The notes below the pieces were generated by a model. It did no database searches. It was not told where the DNA came from and saw only the letters and a list, made by a program, of their open reading frames with translations. Made by a program: the position numbers and the translations under genes. A stretch of 64,000 bases of DNA from the NCBI GenBank assembly GCA_025716855.1, contig JAIXMQ010000009.1, positions 1-64,000 of the forward strand, written 5' to 3'. Below are positions 13,019 to 24,684 of this stretch, in pieces. This stretch comes from Pilaira anomala (lineage: Eukaryota; Mucoromycota; Mucoromycetes; Mucorales; Mucoraceae). Position 1 is the stretch's first letter. Every line of letters begins with the position of its first letter.

Positions 13019-13053
<35 letters not shown>

Positions 13054-13218
13054 GTTTATATATAAACTTACTTGTACTCTGGTCGTCTTGATATCTTTTT
13101 GGATCATTTCCAAGTTCTCTTGTAACTCTTCAAGTACTCTTGTAGTTCTTGTACTAGAAGATGTTGGGCGTGTGTTGGATAACATGTATAAATTATTTCT
13201 CGGACTCGTTTGAAGCAT
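12326..13218 (-). CDS. Coiled-coil protein, possibly SHE3-like
   Basis: Two exons on the minus strand, 13218-13072 and 12997-12326, encode 272 residues. The intron contains a run of nearly 30 A/T. After a short Ser/Thr-rich head (TRPTSSSTRTTRVLEELQENL), residues from about 30 to 260 are an almost unbroken coiled coil of Glu/Lys/Leu heptads ending in SLVSRIKLNSTSA. There is no motor, zinc or catalytic motif. The head, a Ser/Thr-rich stretch leading into a parallel coiled coil, resembles fungal SHE3-type mRNA/myosin adaptors, but coiled coils match many families by composition alone and I hold that assignment weakly. It could equally be a kinetochore, spindle or golgin-like protein. The gene model is well supported by phase and by the GTAAGT donor. 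Confidence 0.75.
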
Positions 13219-13923
13219 ACAAAAAAATAAAATAAAAAGGAATAAAAAAAGAAAAAGAAAAAAAAAAAAAAACTTTGAACGCGGGCAATTAAAAAAAAGC
13301 TTTTTTGTTGGGCTTTAAAATTGCAGAAGACTTTCTCCTCTTTTGGGAAAGGTGCATTGCTTTTAGTTTGTTGCTTGCACACACGTTGTTTAAACGTCAC
13401 TTGAATCATTTTACGGAACTTTATCCAGTTCGATTTAAGCTATAGAAGACGGTAATAATATATAGTGGTCACCCTAGTTACCATTTATGTGAATAACTGT
13501 TGTAGTACTACGAGTACTGATAACCTTTAACTAAGAAAACTATTGTCTTTCTCTTTTCCTTCTTCTACTTTTATAATCCTATAGCTTGGTCACTAATCAA
13601 ATGCGAACTTTTAAACTTCTAAATAAATTCTACCAATTATCCCATATCGAAACCTACCACAAATTACACCGTAACTTAAAATTCCCACTAATTATGATTA
13701 CTCCATTGTCGATAATACTCTAAATGTTATAAATGACGCAAATTGGCATGTAGTTGGCTAGGAATAAGTAATTTCGGCTGACTTTCGAAAAACAAGATTA
13801 AAGTAAACTCCACCAAGTATGCATTAATAATCAAACCCTGTCACGATCGATTGCATTAAAAAAAAAAAGCTATAAAAAGTGTCTAGGGTTTTAGAAGATA
13901 TTTTAATAAAAACTTTTATCAAA
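13219..13923. other. Intergenic, divergent promoter region
   Basis: About 700 bp between the divergent coiled-coil and dehydrogenase genes. It holds A/T tracts and a clear TATA element near the right end (listed separately). No coding sequence or RNA gene is visible. Confidence 0.6.
13870..13879 (+). promoter_or_regulatory. TATA box of the dehydrogenase gene
   Basis: The sequence ctataaaaag lies about 50 bp upstream of the chosen ATG at 13924. Its position argues that the in-frame ATG at 13879 is not transcribed as a start and that 13924 is the true initiation codon. Confidence 0.55.
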
Positions 13924-14973
13924 ATGTCTCTCCCTACAAAACAAATTAGTTACCATCTTACCAAAAACCAAGGTCCTAAAGGTGTCAAGAGAACTGAAGA
14001 TCCTCTCAATGCCGAACTTGATTCTAACCTTGTCTTAATCAAAGTCAAGGCTGTCACCCTCAATTACCGTGATTTAGTCATTTCAGACGGTACCTATCCT
14101 GCCAGAATTTCAGATAATGCTATTCCATGTTCCGATGCATCCGGTGAGGTTGTCAAGATCGGATCGGCTGTACGTGAATTTAAGGTTGGGGATCGCGTTA
14201 TCACTAATTTTGATACAAGTCGCCTTTATGGTCATTCCAAGGACCAAGACTTTTGTCTAGGTGCTTATACAGATGGCGTGCTTACACAATACAAGATTTT
14301 GCCTGAGGGTGGACTTGTAAAGATCCCTAAAGACTCTCATTTGACACATGAAGAAGCAGCTACTTTGGTCTGCACTGGTGTTACTGCTTGGAATTGTCTT
14401 TATGGTATTAAAGACTGTTTCATTGCTGGTCAATCTGTCTTGTTGCTTGGTACAGGTGGTGTTGCTATTACTGCTTTAATCTTAGCTAAAGCCGCAGGCG
14501 CAGTCACTATCATTACTTCCTCTTCTGATGAAAAACTAAAGTATGTTCAAGAAAAATACGGTGTAGACCATGTCGTCAACTATAAGACGCATCCTGACTG
14601 GGAAAAGGAAGTTTTGAAGATCACCGATGGTGAAGGTGTTGATTTTATAATTGAAGGTGGTGGTAGCGGTACAATTGAAAAGTCTCTTGCTTCTGTGAAG
14701 GTGGGCGGTCAAGTTTCTTTAATTGGGTTCTTGGGTCAAGCTGAACAAACACCTGAACTTCTTATGCCTATCTTAATGAAGAGTGTTATTCTTCGTGGTG
14801 TTATTGTTGGCTCTAAGCAACTTTCGGAGCAACTCATCCGTTTTGTACATGCCAAGAAGCTTCCCATGCCTGTTGAAAAAGTCTTTGGTTTCTCTGAAAA
14901 AGAAGTACAAGGTGCTTACGAAGCTTTAAAATCTCAAACTGTTGTGGGCAAAATTGCTATTCGAGTCGATTAA
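13924..14973 (+). CDS. MDR-family NAD(P)H quinone oxidoreductase / zinc-type alcohol dehydrogenase-like protein
   Basis: Medium-chain dehydrogenase/reductase, single exon, 349 residues. It has the GroES-like substrate domain (LNYRDLVISDGTYP, CSDASGEVVKIG, VGDRVI) and then a Rossmann fold with the nucleotide-binding loop LLLGTGGVAITALILAKAAG at about residues 176-195. The classical zinc ligands of alcohol dehydrogenases are not evident, which favours the quinone-reductase-like branch. The likely activity is NADPH-dependent reduction of quinones or enals in the cytosol; the substrate cannot be read from sequence. The start at 13924 is preferred over an in-frame ATG 45 nt upstream, because that one sits immediately after the TATA box and the family N-terminus begins at this point. 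No introns, unlike nearly all its neighbours. Confidence 0.9.
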   Translation: MSLPTKQISYHLTKNQGPKGVKRTEDPLNAELDSNLVLIKVKAVTLNYRDLVISDGTYPARISDNAIPCSDASGEVVKIGSAVREFKVGDRVITNFDTSRLYGHSKDQDFCLGAYTDGVLTQYKILPEGGLVKIPKDSHLTHEEAATLVCTGVTAWNCLYGIKDCFIAGQSVLLLGTGGVAITALILAKAAGAVTIITSSSDEKLKYVQEKYGVDHVVNYKTHPDWEKEVLKITDGEGVDFIIEGGGSGTIEKSLASVKVGGQVSLIGFLGQAEQTPELLMPILMKSVILRGVIVGSKQLSEQLIRFVHAKKLPMPVEKVFGFSEKEVQGAYEALKSQTVVGKIAIRVD

Positions 14974-15713
14974 AATCATTTAAAAACCATAGAATGCTAG
15001 TAAAAAATCAAGTATATGTATAGAGCAGCTTAAAAGTAGATACATAGAAAAAGAAATTAAAAAAATATGAAGAGAATAAAAAAATAAATGTAGTGATATA
15101 AACAATCCTTGTTACAAGTTAGTAATCTATTGACAAACGAAATAGTATGGATAGCTTGTCAAGCTAACTTCAATATGTATATGGTTATGCCAATTTGTTA
15201 TGTCTGGATGATGTTTAATCAGAGAGGATTTCACATGTATGGAAAATCTAATCTTGTCTTTTTTTTTTTTGATAAACTTAAAAAAAGAATTACAACAGTG
15301 TCAGCTTTATTTGACTTTGTGATATAATTCATATAAACAGGTCTGGTAACTGGTTCCACAATGAGTCGGACTATAGTAACTTTTTAATGCCACGACTGTG
15401 GGTCATAACATTACAAGTACACACATTTCTAAAATTAAGGTTTCTACCAGGTAAACTTTACAGAAAACAAGACGATTTTCAAAGTTAGATGCTGTACTCT
15501 GTTAATCGCAAGATAATAGAATAAGTTGGCATTCAATTGAAGAATGCTTATAAGTACACTGATTGGCTTTTCAAAATCGGCCCATGGATGCCGTAAACAC
15601 CGTAAACGTTCAACATTACACTAAAAATAGCTTGTACACAAGATATGTCAAAAAAAAAAAAAAAAAGAAAAGGGGTCGACACAACTGCGAAAAAAAAAAG
15701 CAGTTTCAAAAAT
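14974..15713. other. Intergenic, convergent genes
   Basis: About 740 bp between the 3' ends of the dehydrogenase and cyclase-family genes. AT-rich, with short open frames that have no recognisable composition. No RNA gene seen. Confidence 0.6.
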
Positions 15714-16808
15714 TTATTTAATACATAAAGCGTTAGGAGGACTAGCAACACCATCTTCTTTATTCAAAGGAGCACTTGTAAAGAAATAAGCATAAACTCC
15801 GTCCTTAGCAGAATCTTCAGCCAAAGCTTCAAATTGAAACAATTCACCAATGGGCATACCGAAGCCACCTAAAAAGGCGGCATCTATAAAATAAAAAATT
15901 TAACAAACTATAAAGGTATAATAATCTATTTTCTTACGGCATGAAGTGGTCCAATCCTTGATAGGATGTGCTTCAAAAGAGAAATTATCAGAACAAACGG
16001 CAGAGAAGTGATGGTTCCATATCCATTTGAATGTTTCTTCACAAGCTTGAAGTCCTGCACAGCTTGGTTCATGAGGGTCATCTAAATGATCCACTACTTT
16101 ATCTCCATACTTTGTAAAATCATGAATCCAACCTGTACGAATCATCAAGATATCTCCTTGTTCGAATTGAACCCCTTGCCATTCGGCGACTTGATCTAAT
16201 TCCTTGACTGTGATCTCTGTACGCTTAAAAGCGTCATAAGTAGGATTATGTTTAGCTGCCCAACGTGCATAATCAAGCAAGACCGCACGACCTGCAATAC
16301 CCTTTCTTGCCATATGATGAATACCAAGACGGCTATTAGAATCCTCTGTACCTCTAGCTACCTCAGATGGTTTCACACCGTTATAAAAATGACCTGAACT
16401 CAAGTGAGCAAAATGACGAAGACCATCCCATTGTGTAGATACTTGTGTATTAAAGTTACTGTAGCAATCATCAAATACCATGTCACCAGGCGCAAGTGAT
16501 TTATAAGAATGACAGATGGCTGTTCTACCGAAGAATCCGGTGCCTGGGTATTCTAAGTTCCAGTTGAGGGAGAAGACGGTACCACGCTTAATTAATTTAG
16601 CGGCCTAAAAAAAAAATTTAAATTATTGTGTACATGTCAAAATGTTTATTGTTTATTTTTTTACGTTTGTAACTCTTTCTTCTGTGAGTAAATTAAGTGT
16701 ACCAAGATCATCCTCTGAACCCCATACACCCCAAGCAGTTTGTGGAGGATATTTAGGGTCAATTGGTAATTGATCAAAGGAAGGTAAAGCAGTAGTAGTA
16801 GATGGCAT
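15714..16808 (-). CDS. Cyclase-family (kynurenine formamidase-like) metal-dependent hydrolase
   Basis: Member of the cyclase superfamily (PF04199-like), probably a cytosolic metal-dependent hydrolase; the substrate is unknown. Three exons on the minus strand: 16808-16665, 16604-15938 and 15883-15714, encoding 326 residues. Landmarks are WGVWGSEDDLGTLNLL at the N-terminus and the family core STQWDGLRHFAH, the fungal variant of the HxGTHxDxxxH metal motif. Further on are GIAGRAVLLDYARW, GDILMIRTGW and, near the C-terminus, SDNFSFEAHP. An in-frame upstream Met would add a hydrophobic stretch resembling a signal peptide, but that DNA is T-rich 5'UTR-like sequence and the family usually starts near MPSTTTALPSFDQLP, so I chose 16808. 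Kynurenine formamidase activity itself is not established by sequence. Confidence 0.9.
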
Positions 16809-16900
16809 ATTAAATGAAAACAAAAGAAAAGAATAAAAAAAAAACAAAAAAAAAGGTTTCATTTTATAATTTATCAAAAAAAAAAAACTGAATTTTAAAA

Positions 16901-17765
16901 TTAGGCTTCAGTTTTTATACTGGAAGCTTCTTCCTGTTGACGCAAAATTTCCTTATATTTGGGTTGTTCTTCTTTAGGAATTGGAATGAAATACTTTTGA
17001 GTATACTTGTTCATACTGAAAGCGGTAATTGTATCTTCACCACTTAATTGTTTGAATTTATCATCACAATTGATGATTCTCTTATCTGATTCTGATTGTA
17101 ATTTATGTTCTCTGATATATTCCCACATTTTTTTAACAGTTTGTGGACGCGAACACTATAAGAGAATGATGTTGAGTATTAAAATGTATAAAGTATATAT
17201 ATATATATGTATAAATGTATATTCTTTTACCAGTTCGGTTTTAATAATATCACTTAAAGGTGGAGTGACCTTTAATAAAGGCCAATCGATTGGTTTTCTT
17301 TCTTTTGGTTCCTTCTTTTTACTAGCAGCTTGCTTTTTGACAGTAGTGGTGGTAGTCTTTACTTTCTTAGTTACCTTATTACCTGGTTCTATTTTAATAT
17401 CATTTTGCTTTACAGTCAATCTTTCTTTTGCTTGTCGTCTTTCTTCAAACTCCAAAAATAATTCTTCAATATATTGATTGATTTCTTTCTTAATATCAGA
17501 AAGTGAAATACCAAGTTCGGCTTCTAACCCACGACGTACTGATTTAGTTGTAATCGTTGAAAGATCTGACCTTTTCAAAATGTCTGTATTTTTTTTTGCA
17601 TAATTGTAGGTTTTTTAATATCAAAAGGTAACTACTGCTTTATATGACAAGTATAAGAGAATAGGGCTTCTTTTTTCTTACAGTAGAAAAAAAAATGCCC
17701 TTTTCCTTTCGCTTAATTTAATATGTACCTTCAATCTTGCTCTTGTATTGTTTACACTGTTCCAT
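16901..17765 (-). CDS. UAF30/TRI1-like protein with DEK-C and SWIB domains
   Basis: Chromatin-associated protein related to yeast Uaf30 (RNA polymerase I upstream activation factor) and Tri1. Exons on the minus strand are 17765-17729, 17583-17231 and 17155-16901, giving 214 residues, near the 226-228 of the yeast proteins. The short first exon was placed because it restores the DEK-C helix (MEQCKQYKSKIEDILKRSDL) in phase and matches that family. DEK-C covers about residues 1-60, then a Lys/Thr-rich linker, then SWIB/MDM2 at about 125-205 (IDWPLLKVTPPLSDII, MWEYIREHKLQ, FKQLSG, MNKYTQKYF). The first intron, 145 nt, is longer than most here. Whether it serves Pol I or another chromatin role cannot be decided from sequence. 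Confidence 0.88.
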
Positions 17766-18246
17766 GATTATACTTTATAATAAAGAAAGGAAAAACTTTT
17801 TTTTTTTTCTCCTTTAATTTTTACCAATCCTGGGCTTAAACGAGGGCGGGGGAAAAAGAATCGTGTTTAATGGATTAAAACAATTGTATCACAATTGAAA
17901 AAAAATACATATTGTAATCTCGATAGGTTAAGTGCTGCTTGATCTATATCTTGTTGCCATGGTTATAAAAAGCATCTTTATATTCGTAATAGTACTTTCT
18001 TCGAGTATCTTGATATTTACACTCTGTCTTTTTACGTGCAATGTATACGTGTCTTGAGAGGAAACATTGGAAGGATATTCATATTGTATTTTACCCCTAA
18101 ATTATTCTGTGAATATTTACTTTACCATAAAAGTTACTTCGATTCATTGAAAGTCCGTAGAAAACTTTAAATCTAATTAAAATAGCCTCGTTTTTATAAA
18201 CTCGTTCTTCTTCTTCTTTTTCTAAATAAAAAACAAAGAGCTCATC
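17766..18246. other. Intergenic, divergent promoter region
   Basis: About 480 bp between the divergent UAF30-like and ZIP transporter genes. AT-rich; no coding sequence or RNA gene is visible. Confidence 0.6.
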
Positions 18247-19284
18247 ATGTCGTTTCAAGCGGAAGCATTTGCCTTCCTGTTTCCAGGAAGTGCAATGACC
18301 AATTCTATTTTAGCAACAGCCTATATTTCCATCTTTCCCAACTTATTATTATATTTCGTTCCACCCGATATTAACACAGGTTCCTTGAACGTCCTTGTCA
18401 GTTTTGCAGTTGGTAAAAAAAAAAAATTTATACAAAATAACTTGTAAAATTATGCATACAAACTAAAAATGAAATAAAAAATAATAATTATAGGTGGTCT
18501 CTTGGGCGACGTCTTCCTTCATTTACTTCCTCACGCGTTTTTAGGTGAACATGCCGAAGAAAACGCAGTAATTATAGTCAATAACCAAAAGAACGTGTTA
18601 ATTGGACTTGGTATCTTTGTTGGATTATTCTTTTTCTTTTTTATGGACAAGATGATGCGTGTATTGAATGGAGGAAGTGGTGCACACGATCACGGCCACG
18701 ATCATAAAAAGAACGATGATGCTCCTGATACCAAAGAAGGAGGAGGTGTCAAATTAAGCGCATATTTAAATTTATTAGCTGATTTCACTCACAACATGAC
18801 AGATGGATTAGCTATGGCTGCCTCATTTTACGCATCACCTGCTGTAGGTGCTACGACAGCAGTTGCCGTTTTCTTTCATGAGATCCCTCATGAAGTTGGT
18901 GATTATGCAATTTTGATTCAATCTGGTTTCAGTAAACAAAAGGCAATGATGGCTCAATTTACTACAGCCATTGGCGCCTTTTTAGGTACTTTTATTGGTA
19001 TCTTGATCGAAGAAAGTTCTTTATCGAATAAGGCTGCCGATGAAAAGGCTGGTATTACTGATACTGTTGGTTTGATGGGCACCGATCTTCGTTGGGGAGA
19101 CTTAGTAATTCCTTTTGCTGCTGGTGGATTTATGTATATTGCTACTGTGGGTGTGATTCCAGAGTTATTGGCTGTCACTGGAAATATTAAAAAGGATAGA
19201 AAGCAAGCTATTACAGAATTTTTCGCTATGTTTGTTGGATTGGGTTTAATGCTCTTTATTGCTTGGAATGATATTCCTGCTTAA
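18247..19284 (+). CDS. ZIP-family zinc transporter, KE4/ZIP7-ZIP13 type
   Basis: Membrane transporter of the LIV-1/KE4 branch, expected in ER or Golgi membranes and moving zinc toward the cytosol. Two exons, 18247-18412 and 18494-19284, encode 318 residues. About eight membrane segments are visible. The metal-path signatures are LADFTHNMTDGLAMA in one helix and FFHEIPHEVGDYAI in the next (the HNxTDG and HEIPHExGD motifs). A cytosolic His-rich loop (HDHGHDHKK) sits between the third and fourth segments. The N-terminal luminal part is short compared with animal ZIP7. The gene is divergent from UAF30-like and converges on EAF with 139 bp between stops. Confidence 0.93.
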
Positions 19285-19423
19285 AGAAAAAAAAAAGGGG
19301 GAGAGGAAGTGTGTATGTGTTGTCATAGTAAATAATAAAAAAAAAACCCCTTCTCTTTTTATTTCTTTCTATTTTAAATTGAATTAAACAAAATCTTGTA
19401 AAAATGTCAAATAACAAGTTTTT

Positions 19424-19954
19424 CTAATCATCATCGTCTTCACTTGAACTTGATAAACCTTCTTCTTCATCTTCTTCATCTGTTCAATAAAAAAAAAGTC
19501 ATGATAAATAAAAATATCGATTATACTTTAAAAAAAAATGGAACTTACTGAATAAAGCACGAAGAGACATTGGTCCTGCTGCACCATTCGAGCTTGAAGA
19601 AGGTGCAGAGAGTCTTGTAGATGGTGTAGGTGTATTCCCAGGCGTCATATCATACGGAGATCGTTTATAAGGAGATCTCTGCTGTTGTTGATTCAAAGGT
19701 GATCCAGGTGCACTGGCGCCTCCCTTCGATAAGCTCATGGAAATATCTTGTGCCAATGACTCAAAATCATCATCATCACTACTACTTCCACTTCCACTTC
19801 CACTTTCACTATCACTTTCTCCGCTAGATGATTCTGTACTTCCTGATTCGGACCCAGAACTCGATTCCTCTGATCCACTTGAGGATGAATATCCTGCCTC
19901 TTTTGTTGTTGGAGTTCCTGATAATTTAGGTCGTTTATTCGCTTGTACAACAGG

Positions 19955-19987
<33 letters not shown>

Positions 19988-21140
19988 TGTACCAGATGTC
20001 ATGGGTGAAATAAATCCTGGATGTCGAATAGGTGCAGAAGCCATTTTAAATTTACGTTTTTTTATAGCGGCTGCTGAAGAAGAAGAAGGTGAGGCAGAAG
20101 ATGTAGCAGCTGGTACGGCAGTTGCGGTAGGTGTACCGGGTAATGCTAATGAAAGTGGTATATTGGGTGAGAGAGGAAGTGATGTATTGAGCGGTAAGGC
20201 CATAGGTGAAGGCACACCGTTAGATGTAGGTGGTGGTATAGGTGTTGGTGCTATAATCTCTTCAAATTGATCTGATTCGGAATCTTCGTCATCGTCTTGG
20301 TCGTTATCAATTGTCATTGCTTGTATATCTTCTTCTTCTTCTTCTTCTTCTTCTTCTTCGTCACTATCTAAAATTTCATCGAGATCTTTTGAGAGATCGA
20401 ATTCGTCTTCCTCGGGTACTACTACTGTTGCTGCTGCTTTTGCAGGTGTAGTTATGGTAGGTGTAACTATGGTAGCTGGTACCGCAGGAGATACAGGTGT
20501 AATGATTTCTTTCACGGGTTCAGTAATGGTATTTGTAATGGGTGGTGTATGAATGGTTTTAGGCGTATAAGTGACGGGTAATGGTGAATGATTCAAGCGA
20601 CCGTTTGGTTGTGGTGTTTCGATCTTTTTACGTGTAAGTCTGATTTCTGCACTCTGACGTTCTAATGTGATTGTCTTTTTTAAGAAAATTAGCAAGTATA
20701 ACAATAAAATATACTTTTTTTTTTTTTTTTTTACTTTTTTTTCTTCGTTATATATCAATATACAATTAAACTCTTCTTCTGTAGAGACTTCGGCATCATA
20801 AATCATATTAGGACTCTATAGATACAAAACGTTTATAAGTACTTTTTTTTTTTGAAGAGTCGTTTTGTACATTACGTTGGTGTGTTTCATTTCTACTTGG
20901 TATCTATCTTTCTTCTTTTCTAATTTAGCTTCATTACCATACGCACGCAAATCTGTATTATCTTTATCTTTTTATTTTATTTTATTATTATTATTATTAT
21001 TAGTTTGTTCATGAATATATAAACTTGATTTCCTTACTTTTTACATTAAAGTATTTTGGTGCCTTCTTTTTGGGTTTTGCATCAAACGACTTTCCCAAGA
21101 TTACTTTATATTGTCCTGCTTCTAAGAATTCAAATGCCAT
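19424..21140 (-). CDS. ELL-associated factor (EAF) family transcription elongation protein
   Basis: Nuclear protein of the EAF family, partner of ELL in stimulating RNA polymerase II elongation (Ell1/Eaf1 in fission yeast). Five exons on the minus strand: 21140-21038, 20952-20876, 20815-20735, 20674-19549 and 19479-19424, encoding 480 residues. The EAF N-domain spans exons 1 to 4: AGQYKVILGKSF, LRAYGNEAKLEKKKDRYQVE, EFNCILIYNEEK and TITLERQSAEIRLTRKK. The rest is disordered and low-complexity: Pro/Thr-rich, an acidic run of about nine Glu, an eight-Ala run and a long Ser/Glu/Gly stretch, ending in an acidic tail (SSSSEDDD). The acidic and Ser-rich part fits the activation region of EAF proteins. 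The intron between exons 3 and 4 is A-rich right after its donor. Confidence 0.85.
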
Positions 21141-21863
21141 TTTTATTACTAAATAGAAAGGGAGAAGAAGAAGAGGTTTTTTCTTTTTTTTTTTTCCCAG
21201 AAATTTTATATTTAAACCCCCAAAGACGGTCCAATTAAAATATTATGAGAAACGAATAATTAAAAATTGTTTCCAACGCAACAACACATTTAATAATTAG
21301 TCTCTCTGTATAAACATTCATTTTATTTCACTTGAACATTTAGTGTGATTAGTAACTTTAAAAAGCGCAGGCTGTTTTATTTTCACGCTTTGAGAGATAC
21401 GATCTTTTCGAAAAAAAATTGTTAGAAACTTGAAAAATAAACATAATGTACTACCAAAAAAAAGCGAAGAGATATAACCAAAACTGCTGCTGTTGCTGTG
21501 AATCAGAAAGTTAAGGTTTAAACCCATGGTAAAAGGGACACCAATATGCAGCAGAAATAATTTTCAGTTCCCGTTACGTTTAGAGTGAGTATTCGGTTAC
21601 TAAAAAGTAGAATACACAAATATTGTCTACAAACCCATCTTGCGTTGTACTGGTCAAAAGTCAATGGAACTATGATTATTAGAATTTTATTGAAGCGGCT
21701 AAAAATGTTCTGATGATTGTAAAATACTCATTTTTTGATAGACATTTTTTTTTTTTTTAGCTGTCGAGTTAATATTTTATTTCCAATGAAAAAAAAAACA
21801 AATAACTAATCCTTTGTTATTATCTCTTTTAGAATTGTTTTGTTCACAAGATGAAAACTCGAT
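21141..21863. other. Intergenic region
   Basis: About 720 bp between the EAF start and the end of the KAR5-like gene, both on the minus strand. AT-rich, with homopolymer tracts and an isolated gctgctgttgctg stretch near 21484. No gene is recognisable. Confidence 0.6.
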
Positions 21864-24259
21864 TTATCTATTGGCAGGGTTGTTGCGTAAATAAGTTTGC
21901 ACGGTTTTTGAGGCATTACCATTGGTAAATCTTCCCCCACGTAAACTACCCCCATAATCAGTAGAGGAGCCTGAGCTCGTAGTACGACTATTAGAAGAAG
22001 AGCCATGATGTGAGCCTGAGAGGGGAATACTGTCAAGAGAGGATGAGTTCGAACTGGAGGAGATACTACTAGCAATTGAAGAAGATCCAGAACTGGATGA
22101 CGAGTTTGAAGAGGAAGTAGAAAGATGAATAGGTGTGGGACGAGATTTTTCAAGACATATTTTAATAAATTTAAATACTGCTTCAAGAACTGCCTGAAGT
22201 AACCACTATTACAAATTATTAGATTGTATTAGTTAGCAAAATAAATTTATATATGCATATACTTCGAATAAGATAATCCATAATTTAAATCCTATAGAGT
22301 TGGGACGAGAAGGATCCCTCGAACATAAATAATTAAAAACATGTTGATGGGCTTTCAAAATAGAGTTAGTAAAAAAAAAAAAAAAAATCCTCATACAAAA
22401 AAAAAAAAAAAACTATAAGCATACCAACAGAAGCAGCAAAGGAAAGAAAGAACGCTGTATATGGGTTATACGATCGAAGTGCGGTAGCCGCGATTGAAAA
22501 AAAAGAACAAAATACCATAATATCCAAGGCTTGTTTTCTAAAGTCTATATATAATATTTATCTTGGTTACAAAAAAAAAAAGGAAGAACTCCTCCAATTT
22601 TGTAAATGATAGATCAATATACTTACTTTCAATCACATTATTTGTCCATTGGATAGGTGCTAGAACTCGCTTTACTTGAGTATGAATAATAAATACGTCT
22701 TGCTTTAAAAGGTCAACCTTTTCTAAGGAAGACTTTAATGACTGTTGAAGATTCATATTTGTTTCATCCAATGATTCTTTCCATGACTTCATATGTTTTA
22801 TTTGGGCATCCTGTTTATGTAGTATTATGATTAGAGAAGACTATCTTATATATAAAAAAAAACAGATATACATTACTTGAGCATGGGCCCAACGTGCTAA
22901 CGCATCTTGTTGCATATGAACCATCTCCTCAACATTATGGTCAATAAGTCTTAAACCATTTCTGACAATATCTACTGCTCGCTCCAATTCATCCTCTTGC
23001 TTATTAGCTAATTGATTTAATTTATTATGCATATTCTCTACATGAGTTTTAATGATTTTATTATAGTCAGACACAATAATTTCGGTTTGTTTATGTAGCA
23101 AGACTAAAGTCTCAAAGATTTGTTCAATTTGACTTGCGCTTCTGGCATGAAATGCTTGTACATTTTTGATTTGACTCAATACTTGTGTCTGAGATGACTT
23201 GAGTCGCTCCAACCTTTTAAATTCTTCGTTTTTCCAGTTGATGAGCAGTTGCTGTTGCTTTTGTAAGATTTCAAAGTTCTTTACTTGGTTTAATGTGATA
23301 TTAATGTGCAGTTTTTCAAGAAGATCTAAATAATAAAGAGACAGTATGTCATTTTTTTTTTTTTAAAAAAAAAAAAAAGGTGTTTCGGTCATAAGATTTT
23401 TTTTTTTTTTTTTTACCTTTATGTATAGGGTGATGTAAAGCATAACACATAATAGCTAGCAATGAAAATACGTAAAAACAATGAACTTTTCTTTCCAAAA
23501 ATATAGTGTATTTAAATACTTGCCTACATCCCGAAAGTAACCTAAATATTATGATAAATATATATATATATATATTTTAGATATGATAAAATTTCCAAGG
23601 TTTATATATATATTTATATTTACCACTGTAAGTTGTCCATGTCTGTGGAATTTTTGCTATTTTACTATTACACATCACTTTTAAATAAAAAAAAAAGAAA
23701 ATTTACAAAATTTTTAAAAAAAAAAAGCATACTTTATACAGTTTTCTACATGTCGATTTCGATCTTTAGTATCATTTACTAATGGTTTACACTCAACGGG
23801 AATAGCGATTTGAGCAGTTTCTAGCTCACATAACGTTAACATAATTGCATCTAAATTAATCAAATTTAATACATCAGTTTATAAAAGCAGCCACTTTTTT
23901 TTTTACAGTCCATATTTTCTTGCGTGCCAAACTGAAGACCATCGCATCCATTTGTCAGTCTAAGTGTAGCTCTTTTAAAACAATCAGATTCACTATTCTG
24001 CAAGCTCTGATACAACTCTATTAAATAATTTAATATAAACTTGAGGTATAATAGATAAATTTACTAGTTACCAAGACCATGATCGATCATTATTCTTCCC
24101 GAACCTGTAAATAACAATAAAAACGTTGTATCATTTTTTTTTTAAAAAAAGTTTGTTGATCATTTGTGTACCTGGTTTTTTTGTTTTCAAGTGCTGCTGT
24201 TGGATAGTAGTGCTTACAGATAAGACTTTAACTAAAAACAATATCAAAACAAGTCGCAT
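21864..24259 (-). CDS. KAR5/GEX1/Brambleberry-family nuclear fusion (karyogamy) protein
   Basis: Predicted nuclear-envelope/ER protein needed for fusion of nuclei after mating. Twelve exons on the minus strand: 24259-24172, 24104-24072, 24017-23907, 23850-23740, 23677-23624, 23541-23524, 23455-23417, 23325-22877, 22810-22627, 22544-22425, 22351-22263 and 22205-21864, encoding 545 residues. It starts with a signal peptide (MRLVLILFLVKVLSVS). A Cys-rich luminal domain carries the family pattern: SDCFKRATLRLTNGC, LTLCELETAQIAIPVEC, MCNSKIAKIPQTWTTYSGYF. A long coiled coil follows (exons 8-9), then hydrophobic membrane segments (VFCSFFSIAATA and YTAFFLSFAAS; LWIILFE). The tail is Ser-rich. Phase and the Cys pattern required the GTATAA donor after exon 4 and a GC donor after exon 6; both deserve transcript support. 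No other family known to me combines these elements. Confidence 0.82.
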
Positions 24260-24684
24260 AGTGGATACAGAAAAAGAATAAATAATTTTTTTTGATGCGG
24301 TGTCGTTTTATTTTAAAAAAATAAGATAAATTTGAAGATATTTCTCTTTCTCACAGTCCAACTTTTATTTATTTCAAGGCACTTACTTGTTTTTCAAATT
24401 GTTACCCTTTTTTTTTTTTTTTTAACTTGGCCACACATTTGATTGTTGTTGGGTTTTTTACACTATGCCATTATAAAATTAGTTGCACAACAAGGTATAG
24501 ATACCGGGAAAATAAATGTCTAAATAGTTGTGGGGGGTTTTTTTTTTATTGATTTAGTTGAATAAGAAAAGAAAATAGTGGGTCATACAGGAAAAGAAAG
24601 AGAAAAACAGTAACATGATGAAAGGGTTATTTTTAGACATATAAAAAATTAAAAAAAAAAATACATGTCAAACGAGAGAGAAAA
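24260..24684. other. Intergenic region
   Basis: About 425 bp upstream of the KAR5-like start and downstream of MAK16. Homopolymer-rich; nothing gene-like is seen. Confidence 0.6.

Noticed and set aside
13879..13923. Upstream in-frame ATG as the start of the dehydrogenase.
   Set aside because: It lies immediately after a TATA box, so it would not be in the mRNA; the family N-terminus begins at 13924.
16809..16877. N-terminal hydrophobic extension (signal peptide) of the cyclase-family protein.
   Set aside because: The extra codons come from T/A-rich leader sequence; the family is usually cytosolic and starts at the downstream Met.
23735..23740. GTATGC donor after KAR5-like exon 4.
   Set aside because: It leaves phase 2 and leads to an early stop in the next exon; GTATAA four bases upstream keeps the conserved Cys and TWTTYSG block.
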